From Nonomuraea gerenzanensis (GTDB lineage Bacteria > Actinomycetota > Actinomycetes > Streptosporangiales > Streptosporangiaceae), in contig NZ_CP084058.1 of NCBI RefSeq assembly GCF_020215645.1, forward strand, positions 1,178,001-1,242,000: a DNA stretch of 64,000 nt, read 5' to 3'. Position 1 is the stretch's first letter. The number at the start of each line of letters is the position of its first letter. A model generated the notes under the pieces. That model worked only from the letters and a program-made list of their open reading frames with translations. It was not told the DNA's origin and did not search any database. Positions 57,611 through 64,000 of this stretch are shown here, one piece after another. The translations under genes and the position numbers were made by a program.

Positions 57611-58096
57611 ATGCAGGGCGACAAACAGATCATCGAATTGCTCAACGAACAGCTGACCGCGGAGCTCACTGCGATCAACCAGTACTTCCTGCACGCCAAG
57701 ATGCAGGAGAACTGGGGGTACACCAAGCTCGCGGAGCACACGCGCTACGAGTCGATCGAGGAGATGCGCCACGCCGAGCGCCTCACTGATCGCATTCTCT
57801 TTCTGGAGGGCCTGCCCAACTATCAGCGGCTGGGCACGCTGCACATCGGGCAGACCGTCGAGGAGCAGTTGCGGGCGGACCTCGAAGTGGAGATGTCGGT
57901 GGTGGAGCGGCTGCGGCCGGCCATCCAGCTCATGCGCGAGAAGGGTGACATCACCTCCGCGAACATCTTCGAGGACATCCTGAAGGACGAGGAAGAGCAC
58001 ATCGACTACCTGGAGACGGAGCTGGGGCTCATCCGCAGTCTCGGGGAGCAGCTCTACCTGGCGCGCTACGCCGAGCCGCCGTCCCACGACGACTGA
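57611..58096 (+). CDS. bfr: Bacterioferritin
   Basis: This 161-residue, heme-binding iron-storage protein forms 24-subunit shells. With the start at ATG 57611 (GAGGGG at 57598-57603), ferroxidase residues fall at the standard places E18, E51 and H54, and the heme ligand at M52. Later ferroxidase ligands (DEEEH) are present. It shares the iron boxes upstream of bfd. Confidence 0.97.
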   Translation: MQGDKQIIELLNEQLTAELTAINQYFLHAKMQENWGYTKLAEHTRYESIEEMRHAERLTDRILFLEGLPNYQRLGTLHIGQTVEEQLRADLEVEMSVVERLRPAIQLMREKGDITSANIFEDILKDEEEHIDYLETELGLIRSLGEQLYLARYAEPPSHDD

Positions 58097-58116
58097 TTTC
58101 GGCGGAGAGCACAGGG

Positions 58117-58140
58117 GGTGAGGTGGGCCAAGGGCTCACC
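58117..58140 (+). terminator. Hairpin after bfr
   Basis: GGTGAG (58117-58122) and CTCACC (58135-58140) form a stem, followed by TTTCT. The loop is 12 bases, so it is of moderate strength. Confidence 0.5.
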
Positions 58141-58293
58141 TTTCTCCGTTTCCGGGCACTTCGGACATCGACCCCCTCGGCGCGCGGCGCGAGGGTGGGG
58201 ACGCGCGCGGCCGTACATGATCGTCCGATGAATTCCGGGCCGAAAGCAGCGGTGCTTTAATCACGACCTACCGTATTTTAGCTGTGTTTGCCC

Positions 58294-58312
58294 AGGTCAA
58301 TGGATAGGTCAA
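58294..58312 (+). promoter_or_regulatory. AGGTCAA direct repeats upstream of the response regulator
   Basis: AGGTCAA at 58294-58300 and 58306-58312 repeat with a 12-base period, and a partial third copy (GAGTCAAA) follows. About one helical turn of spacing is the usual form of OmpR/PhoB-type sites, so this may be an autoregulatory site. The 277-base spacer also has the bfr hairpin and otherwise shows nothing clear. Confidence 0.45.
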
Positions 58313-58373
58313 CGACGAGTCAAACCGCGCGCTGCGCCCGGGAAACGATCGCCTAAGGTCCTACGATTGCTTC

Positions 58374-59042
58374 ATGACCTGCGTACTTCTCGCCGAGGAT
58401 GACACCTCGATCTCCGAGCCACTCGCGCGTGCGTTGCGCCGCGAGGGCTATCAGGTCGAAGTGAGCCCGGACGGCCCGCAGGCCCTGGAGAGGGCCCTGT
58501 CGGGCGGCATCGATCTGATCGTTCTTGACCTTGGCCTGCCGGAGATGGACGGCCTAGAGGTCGCCCGTCGCATCCGGGCCGAGGGCCACGGCACCCCGGT
58601 GCTGATACTCACCGCCCGTGTCGACGAGGTGGACACCGTCGTCGGCCTCGACGCCGGCGCCGACGACTACGTGACCAAACCGTTCCGGCTGGCAGAGCTG
58701 CTGGCCCGGGTGCGGGCGCTGTTGCGCCGCGGCACCTCCGAGACCCCGGTCGTCCAGGGCGTGCGCATCGACGCCGACTCGCGGCGCGCCTGGATGGGGG
58801 AGAAGGAGCTGCATCTGACCACCAAGGAGTTCGACCTGCTGCGCGTCCTGGTCCGCGACGCGGGCAAGGTCGTCACCCGCGAGCAGATCATGCGCGAGGT
58901 GTGGGACACCAACTGGTGGGGCTCCACCAAGACGCTCGACATGCACATCTCCTGGCTGCGCCGCAAGCTCGGCGACGACGCCGCCAAGCCGCGCTACATC
59001 ACGACCGTCCGGGGAGTCGGCTTCCGGTTCGAGCGCGAGTAG
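58374..59042 (+). CDS. OmpR/PhoB-type response regulator
   Basis: This 222-residue protein has a receiver domain with acidic pocket EDD near residue 10, phospho-acceptor Asp in VLDLGLPEMDG (about 51), and Lys in VTKPF (about 101). A winged-helix DNA-binding domain (about 125-222) ends RYITTVRGVGFRF. Three bases separate it from the sensor kinase. Target genes unknown. Confidence 0.95.
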   Translation: MTCVLLAEDDTSISEPLARALRREGYQVEVSPDGPQALERALSGGIDLIVLDLGLPEMDGLEVARRIRAEGHGTPVLILTARVDEVDTVVGLDAGADDYVTKPFRLAELLARVRALLRRGTSETPVVQGVRIDADSRRAWMGEKELHLTTKEFDLLRVLVRDAGKVVTREQIMREVWDTNWWGSTKTLDMHISWLRRKLGDDAAKPRYITTVRGVGFRFERE

Positions 59043-59045
59043 GAG

Positions 59046-60323
59046 ATGCGCCGCCGACTGCTCTCCTCCACCCTGGTCGTCGCGGTAATCGCGGTCCTGC
59101 TGCTGGGGGTCCCCCTGGGCGTCGTCGTCAGCCGTCTGATCGTCGATGAGGCGGCTCAGGAGCTCGGGGCGGAAGCCAAGCGTCTCGTGGGAGAGGTGGA
59201 GTATGCCCGCGTCCAGGAGACGCCGCTCGACCCCCAGCAACTGGAACAGAAGTACCCGGGCAGGTTCATCCAGATCTGGGAGCGCGGAACCCCCCTGAGG
59301 GTGACCGTCGTCGGCGACCCCCCGCCGTCCGGTCACCTGATGACCGAGGACGCCCAGACCAACACCGGGGTCTACGTGCGGATCAGCCGCGACCGCGACC
59401 AGGTCGAGCAGGACGTACGGGCCCGCCTGCTGCTCATCGTGGCCCTGGCCGGCGCCGCCCTGGCGGTGGCCGTGAGCCTGGCCGTCGTGCAGTCACGCCG
59501 GCTGACGCTGCCCCTGCAGGACCTGGCGAAGATCGCCGATCGGCTCGGTTCGGGCGACGCGCGCCCGAGCAAACACCGCTACGGCATCCCCGAGCTCGAC
59601 CGCGTGGCCCAGGTGCTCGACCGCAGCGCCACCCGCATCTCCGACCTGCTCACCCGCGAACGCGAGTTCGCCACCGACGCCTCCCACCAGCTCCGTACCC
59701 CCTTGACCGGCCTGACCATGCGCCTGGAGGAGATCGTGGCCGCCGCGGGCGAGCCCGAGGTCGTCCGCGAGGAGGGCGAGGCGGCGATCGTGCAGGCCGA
59801 GCGGCTCACCGCGGTGATCGACGAGCTGCTGGCCGCGGCCCGCCGCCAGCGGCACGCCCAGGCCGAGCCGGTCGCGATCGACGAGGTGCTCGCCCAGCAG
59901 ATCACCGAGTGGGAGCCGGTCTTCCGCGACGCGGGCCGCACCCTGCGGCTCGACGGCACGCGCGGGCTCAAGGCGATGGCCACCACGGGCGGCTTCGGCC
60001 AGGTCGTCGCCTCGCTGCTGGAGAACTCACTGCGGCACGGCGGTGGCGCCGTCACCGTCACCACCTCGTTCGGCGGCAACTACGTGGTGACCGAGGTCGC
60101 CGACGAGGGCCCCGGCATCGCCGACGAGATCGCCCCCAAGATCTTCGACAGGAACGTCAGCGGCGGCGGAGGCACCGGGCTCGGGCTGACGCTGGCCCGC
60201 GCGCTGGCCGCGGCCGACGGCGGCCGGCTGGAGCTCGTCAGGCGCCGCCCCGCGACGTTCGCCATCTTCCTGCCGCCCGCGGAGGACGAGGGCCGCAACC
60301 GCGTGGTCAGCGGTCCTGCCTGA
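59046..60323 (+). CDS. Sensor histidine kinase
   Basis: This 425-residue protein has a membrane helix (about residues 8-30), a short extracellular sensor part (about 31-125), a second helix (about 126-150) and a HAMP-like linker. The phospho-acceptor His is in ASHQLRTPL (about 214-222). The ATPase domain has the N box LLENSLRHG and G boxes DEGPGI and GTGLGL. The 3' end overlaps the opposing gtrA gene by 17 bases. Confidence 0.95.
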   Translation: MRRRLLSSTLVVAVIAVLLLGVPLGVVVSRLIVDEAAQELGAEAKRLVGEVEYARVQETPLDPQQLEQKYPGRFIQIWERGTPLRVTVVGDPPPSGHLMTEDAQTNTGVYVRISRDRDQVEQDVRARLLLIVALAGAALAVAVSLAVVQSRRLTLPLQDLAKIADRLGSGDARPSKHRYGIPELDRVAQVLDRSATRISDLLTREREFATDASHQLRTPLTGLTMRLEEIVAAAGEPEVVREEGEAAIVQAERLTAVIDELLAAARRQRHAQAEPVAIDEVLAQQITEWEPVFRDAGRTLRLDGTRGLKAMATTGGFGQVVASLLENSLRHGGGAVTVTTSFGGNYVVTEVADEGPGIADEIAPKIFDRNVSGGGGTGLGLTLARALAAADGGRLELVRRRPATFAIFLPPAEDEGRNRVVSGPA

Positions 60324-60783
60324 CACCGCCCTCGGGCAGCTCGACCGGGATCGGGTCGGTGGCCTCCAGGAACACCCACTTCTTGTACGACCAGTAGCGG
60401 AACAGCGTGCCGAGCCCCACACCGACGATGTTGGCGATGTTGAAGCTCAGCGGGTCTTCCAGGCCGAGCGTGTAGGTGGTGAAGCCGATCGTCAGCATGC
60501 CGAACAGCAGCGCGATGCCGTTGAGCAGGAAGAACAGGAAGTACTCGCGGCGCAGCCCGCTCTGCTCCCGGTGCCGGAACGTCCAGTAGCGGTTGCCCGC
60601 GTACGCGAACGTGGTGGAGATCATCGTGGCGAAGACCTTGGAGGTCAGCGGCCCGAGAAAGAGGTTGAACAGGTTGAGCAGGCTCGTGTCGAGGACGAAC
60701 GCCAGGGCCCCGATGCTGCCGAACTTCGCCAGCTCGTGCACGAGGGAGGAGAACCGGTGGTAGAGGCGCCTGGCGAAATTCAC
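60307..60783 (-). CDS. gtrA: GtrA-family membrane protein
   Basis: This protein of about 158 residues has four membrane helices. GtrA-like segments include KFGSIGALAFVLDTSLLN and the family motif NRYWTFRHRE. GtrA proteins help move lipid-linked sugars in cell-envelope glycan synthesis. The start is uncertain: GTG 60783 (VNFARR) or GTG 60837, 18 codons further upstream. Confidence 0.88.
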   Translation of the reverse strand: MNFARRLYHRFSSLVHELAKFGSIGALAFVLDTSLLNLFNLFLGPLTSKVFATMISTTFAYAGNRYWTFRHREQSGLRREYFLFFLLNGIALLFGMLTIGFTTYTLGLEDPLSFNIANIVGVGLGTLFRYWSYKKWVFLEATDPIPVELPEGGVRQDR

Positions 60784-61096
60784 GTCTCTGCTCGGTCCCT
60801 TCCCTAGTCGAGCTTGCGCCCCCAGCGTACCGGCCACGATGCGGCGCGGGTGTCGAGGGGATGAACAAAGGTCAGAAAATGGTCATGCTTCAGAACTTGC
60901 TCCGATATCGGGCATACCCGATTCACAGGGTTTACGCTGCTGTGCAGTTCGAGGGCACGCGAACGCTGGACGGTCGTGCGCGGCGGGCGGTCACGCTCGC
61001 CGGGCGACCCGGAACGGCCGTCCAGCCCACCTGCCACGACGGACGGCGCAGGGCCGCAGTCAGGGAAGTCGTTCCGTCCCGGTAAGCTCACCTGGC
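60784..61096. other. Divergent spacer between gtrA and purK
   Basis: This 313-base spacer has no supported gene. TAAGCT (61083-61088) sits eight bases before the purK GTG and may be its -10 box, giving a leaderless mRNA. A purine-rich AT-leaning stretch (about 60861-60930) may hold the gtrA promoter; I see no clear box there. Confidence 0.5.
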
Positions 61097-62245
61097 GTGA
61101 GTTCCTACAGCCCCATCGGACCGGTCGTCGGCATCGTAGGCGCGGGTCAGCTGGCCAGAATGTCGCAGCCGCCTGCCATCGCGCTCGGCATCGAGCTGCG
61201 GGTGCTGGCCAACACCGCCGAGGAGAGCGCCGCCCGGGTCATCGTCGACACGCACATCGGCGACTACCGGGATCTCGGTGACCTGCGCGAGTTCGCCAAG
61301 GGCTGCGACGTGATCACCTTCGACCACGAGCACGTGCCCACCGCGCACATCCGGGCCCTGGCCGCCAACGGCTACGTCGTGCACCCGGGCGCCGACGCGC
61401 TCGTGCACGCCCAGGACAAGGCCGTCATGCGCGAGCGCCTGACCGCTATCGGCGCACCCTGCCCGGCCTGGGCGCGGGTCTCGTCGGCCGGCGACGTCGC
61501 CGCCTTCGCCGCCGAGCACGGCTGGCCGGTGGTGCTGAAGGCGGTGCGCGGTGGCTACGACGGGCGCGGCGTGTGGGTCTGCCGCACCCCCGAGGAGGTC
61601 GCCGAGGCGTTCGCCACCGGGGTGGAGCTCATGGCGGAGGCGTTCGTGCCGTTCGAGCGGGAGCTCGCGGTGCTCGTCGCCCGCTCGCCGCACGGACAGG
61701 GCGTGAGCTACCCGGTCGTGGAGACCGTCCAGCAGGACGGCATCTGCGTCGAGGTCATCGCGCCGGCACCCGGCCTCGACCAGGAACAGGCCGCACAGGC
61801 CCAGCGCATCGGCCTGACGATCGCCAACGCCCTGGGGGTGACCGGGCTGCTGGCGGTGGAGCTGTTCCAGACCGAGACCGGGCTGATCGTCAACGAGCTG
61901 GCCATGCGCCCGCACAACAGCGGCCATTGGACCATCGAGGGCGCCACCACCTCCCAGTTCGAGCAGCACCTGAGGGCCGTGCTCGACCTGCCGCTCGGCT
62001 CGCCCAGGATGACCGCCCAGCACGTCGTGATGGCCAACTTGCTCGGCGGCGACGACCCCGACCTGTTCAAGCGGTACGAGCACGTGATGGCCCACGACCC
62101 GGGCATCAAGCTGCACTTCTACGGCAAGGAGGTGCGGCCGGGGCGCAAGATCGGCCACGTGACCGCCCTCGGCTCCAACCTCGACGAGGTCCGCGCCCGC
62201 GCCCGCCACGCCGCCGTCTACCTGATGACCGGGGAGTACACGTGA
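61097..62245 (+). CDS. purK: N5-carboxyaminoimidazole ribonucleotide synthase
   Basis: This 382-residue ATP-grasp enzyme of purine synthesis makes N5-CAIR from AIR, ATP and bicarbonate. The N-terminal [11 protein letters not shown] is the family's nucleotide-binding start; the ATP-grasp region has [14 protein letters not shown] and the metal site [15 protein letters not shown]. Start GTG 61097. Together with purE 58 bases downstream it performs the two-step carboxylation route. Confidence 0.96.
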   Translation: MSSYSPIGPVVGIVGAGQLARMSQPPAIALGIELRVLANTAEESAARVIVDTHIGDYRDLGDLREFAKGCDVITFDHEHVPTAHIRALAANGYVVHPGADALVHAQDKAVMRERLTAIGAPCPAWARVSSAGDVAAFAAEHGWPVVLKAVRGGYDGRGVWVCRTPEEVAEAFATGVELMAEAFVPFERELAVLVARSPHGQGVSYPVVETVQQDGICVEVIAPAPGLDQEQAAQAQRIGLTIANALGVTGLLAVELFQTETGLIVNELAMRPHNSGHWTIEGATTSQFEQHLRAVLDLPLGSPRMTAQHVVMANLLGGDDPDLFKRYEHVMAHDPGIKLHFYGKEVRPGRKIGHVTALGSNLDEVRARARHAAVYLMTGEYT

Positions 62246-62303
62246 GAGAGCGCAGCGAACGAACCGTCATCGGGATTCTCACGGTGACGCGGAAGGAGGC
62301 GCC

Positions 62304-62798
62304 GTGACCATCGGAATCGTCATGGGCAGCGACTCCGACTGGCCGGTCATGAAGGCCGCCGCGGAGGCGGTCGCCGAGTTCGGGGTGCCGTTCGAGGCCG
62401 ACGTGGTCTCGGCGCACCGCATGCCCACCGAGATGATCGACTACGGCCGCGAGGCCGCCGGCCGGGGCATCCAGGTGATCATCGCCGGCGCGGGCGGCGC
62501 CGCCCACCTGCCCGGCATGCTGGCCTCGGTCACGCCGCTGCCGGTGATCGGGGTGCCGGTGCCGCTGAGGTACCTCGACGGCATGGACTCCCTGCTGTCC
62601 ATCGTGCAGATGCCGGCCGGGGTGCCGGTCGCCACGGTGGCCGTCGGCGGGGCCCGCAACGCGGGGCTGCTGGCCGTACGGATCCTCGCCGCCTCCGACG
62701 CCGGGCTGCGGGAGAAAATGGTGGAGTTCCAGGCGCGGTTGAAGGAGCAGGCGTACGCCAAGGGCGAGCGCCTGCGCGCGGAGGCCGCCGAGCTGTAG
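62304..62798 (+). CDS. purE: N5-carboxyaminoimidazole ribonucleotide mutase
   Basis: This 164-residue class I PurE moves the carboxyl group to make CAIR. The substrate loop MGSDSDWP (about residues 7-14), the catalytic His in SAHRMP (about 36-41), and [11 protein letters not shown] are intact. GTG start with AAGGAGG seven bases upstream. Follows purK in the same operon. Confidence 0.96.
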   Translation: MTIGIVMGSDSDWPVMKAAAEAVAEFGVPFEADVVSAHRMPTEMIDYGREAAGRGIQVIIAGAGGAAHLPGMLASVTPLPVIGVPVPLRYLDGMDSLLSIVQMPAGVPVATVAVGGARNAGLLAVRILAASDAGLREKMVEFQARLKEQAYAKGERLRAEAAEL

Positions 62799-62799
62799 C

Positions 62800-62821
62800 C
62801 CCCGGAGCTTTTTTCCCGGGG
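62800..62821 (+). terminator. Possible hairpin after purE
   Basis: CCCCGG (62800-62805) and CCGGGG (62816-62821) can pair, with a T6 run in the loop rather than after the stem. Weak as an intrinsic terminator. Confidence 0.35.
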
Positions 62822-62844
62822 ATCGCGGCGGCTAGGGTGCCGCC

Positions 62845-63738
62845 ATGGACGACCCGACCAAAGGGCACGCGGCCCGCGTGTACGCCGCCGACCCGCTCCT
62901 CGCCGGCCAGGACGAGCTGACCGCCAAGCGCGGCGAGGAATGGCTGGAGACAGCCGACGCCGTCGGCCTGGCCGCCGTGGACCGGCTGCACCCCGACACC
63001 CTGCCTGCCTGCTGGTCCCCGCTGGTCGTCCACCGTCTGCGCGCCCGCGCCGCCGGCCCCGACCCCGAGGCTTCGCTCGGGGCGCTGCTCGATCGGTGGC
63101 TGGCCCTGCCCAGGGGTGGCGAGGCGGGGCAGGCGCTGAGCGTGCTGTGGCCGAGCCGCGACACCGCTCCCGTCCGGGCGCTGGCCGTGCGCGGCTTCGC
63201 CCCTGTCACCTCGCTGGCCGTCCGCCACCTGCGGCCCGTTCGTGCCGCCGATGACGGGGGTCGCGTCGCGATCCGTGCGGCCCGGCCGGAGGATCTGGAC
63301 GCGGTGACGGAGATGTACGAGCGGCTGGTGGCCTACGACGCTCAGTGGGGGTGGGTGACGGTGCGGGCGTCCACCAGGGAGCGGCTCAAGGAGTCGGTGG
63401 AGGCCGAGGTGCTGCCGTTCAACTGGTGCTGGCTGGCGGAGGTGGACGGGCGGCCCGCCGGGTGCGTCATCGTGGAGCCGCCTGCGCGGTCGGGGTGGAT
63501 CTCGCACGCGGTGAACCGGGGGCCGGTGGCGTACCTGGGGGTCATGTACGTGGAGCCGGAGGCGCGGGGGCGTGGGGTGGGGGTGGCGCTCACGGACGTG
63601 GCGCAGCGGGAGGCGGCGGAGCGCGGGGTGACGACCATGCTGCTGCACCACGCGCTGCCGAATCCGCTGTCCACGCCGTTCTGGGCGCGGCGGGGGTACC
63701 GTCCGCTGATGACGCAGTGGGTCCGCCACCTGCAGTAA
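62845..63738 (+). CDS. GNAT-family acetyltransferase
   Basis: This 297-residue protein has a C-terminal GNAT domain (about residues 135-295). The acetyl-CoA loop is ARGRGVGVAL (about 231-240), and YLGVMYVEPEARG precedes it. The N-terminal 130 residues are a degenerate second domain. Substrate unknown. The stop codon lies in the first unit of a tandem repeat. Confidence 0.85.
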   Translation: MDDPTKGHAARVYAADPLLAGQDELTAKRGEEWLETADAVGLAAVDRLHPDTLPACWSPLVVHRLRARAAGPDPEASLGALLDRWLALPRGGEAGQALSVLWPSRDTAPVRALAVRGFAPVTSLAVRHLRPVRAADDGGRVAIRAARPEDLDAVTEMYERLVAYDAQWGWVTVRASTRERLKESVEAEVLPFNWCWLAEVDGRPAGCVIVEPPARSGWISHAVNRGPVAYLGVMYVEPEARGRGVGVALTDVAQREAAERGVTTMLLHHALPNPLSTPFWARRGYRPLMTQWVRHLQ

Positions 63739-63810
63739 CGCGGCTACGGGCGCAGTAACGCGGCTACAGGCGCAGTAACGCGGCTACAGGCGCAGTAACG
63801 CGGCTACGGG
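63731..63810. repeat. Four tandem 20-bp repeats
   Basis: The unit cgcagtaacgcggctacagg is repeated four times with one or two differences per copy. The first unit includes the end of the GNAT gene, so each copy carries a TAA. Confidence 0.93.
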
Positions 63811-63832
63811 TGGCCTTACGTCGCGTGCGGGA

Positions 63833-64000
63833 CTATGGGCGGCCGAGGGCGCGGTAGTGCCATCCGGCGGAGCGCCACATCTCGGCGTTGAGGGCGTTCC
63901 GCCCGTCCACGATGCGCCGGGTCGCCACCACGGCGCCCAGCTCCACCGGATCGAGCTGCAGGAACTCCTGCCATTCCGTGAGCAGCAACACCACATGCGC
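63833..64000 (-). CDS. ugd: UDP-glucose 6-dehydrogenase, C-terminal end (5' part outside window)
   Basis: The minus frame is open from the right edge to a TAG stop at 63833-63835, giving 55 residues. It reads VVLLLTEWQEF, then VELGAVVATRRIVDGRNAL and a final GWHYRALGRP. This is the conserved C-terminus of UDP-glucose/GDP-mannose dehydrogenases, which make UDP-glucuronate for envelope glycans. No start codon is in view. Confidence 0.88.
   Translation of the reverse strand, partial: AHVVLLLTEWQEFLQLDPVELGAVVATRRIVDGRNALNAEMWRSAGWHYRALGRP

Noticed and set aside
60861..61085. Short plus-strand open frame in the gtrA-purK spacer
   Set aside because: No ribosome site, no recognisable fold, and it runs into the purK promoter region.
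63731..63810. CRISPR or attachment site
   Set aside because: Tandem repeats without spacers, and no integrase or cas gene nearby.
1..64000. tRNA or rRNA genes, riboswitches
   Set aside because: I looked for cloverleaf-like segments, CCA ends and known riboswitch cores in the spacers and saw none; a covariance search could still reveal a weak one.

Overview
The window is about 72% GC by eye, is densely coded, and uses many GTG starts and ATGA/GTGA overlaps. It encodes a mycothiol-dependent formaldehyde dehydrogenase, an AccD5/AccE acyl-CoA carboxylase, actinobacterial type VII secretion (T7SS/ESX) proteins, a Tad pilus locus and DtxR/IdeR-type iron boxes. This points to a filamentous high-GC actinomycete, probably of the Streptosporangiales (Nonomuraea-like). 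The taxonomic guess is inference; no database was consulted.

Region 1 (1-25199) is a large T7SS island. It starts with a 5'-truncated membrane-anchored Ser/Thr pseudokinase. A minus-strand operon follows: eccC, a small ESX-like protein, and a WXG100-lytic transglycosylase fusion. Divergent from it is eccD. A plus-strand run of secretion substrates and accessory proteins comes next: YbaB-like proteins, a WXG100 pair with a YxxxE tail, two tandem small/large pairs resembling PE/PPE pairs, an LPDx-repeat protein, and membrane-anchored WXG proteins. An M23 peptidase lies among them and carries the same four-cysteine C-terminal domain as the pseudokinase. The island closes with a minus-strand operon of a second, FHA-bearing, EssC-like FtsK ATPase and eccB. 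No eccE or mycosin gene is visible.

Region 2 (25503-36295) is a Tad/Flp pilus operon: cpaB, tadZ-like, tadA, tadB, tadC, flp, two tadE-like genes, a tadG-like gene, a membrane LysM-BTAD regulator, a lipoprotein and a secreted protein. Most of its genes overlap or are only a few bases apart.

Region 3 (36275-43151) is a patchwork: a MarR-MFS pair, a PD-(D/E)XK-like family protein, an ogt / ada-alkA alkylation repair pair, and an MFS exporter divergent from an ArsR regulator.

Region 4 (43171-64000) is largely housekeeping: NYN-domain protein, accE-accD5, an ABC exporter, ppc, epoxide hydrolase, fdhD, birA, a PH-domain protein, a class III nucleotide cyclase, mscR with its metallo-beta-lactamase partner, bfd-bfr under two iron boxes, a two-component system, gtrA, purK-purE, a GNAT protein, and the 3' end of a UDP-glucose dehydrogenase running off the right edge.

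The most interesting part is the cell-envelope island. Two secretion ATPases of different style, several wall-active or wall-binding proteins (SLT, M23, LysM), a pseudokinase sharing an exported domain with the M23 enzyme, and PE/PPE-like substrate pairs with a related C-terminal tail sit beside a Tad pilus operon.
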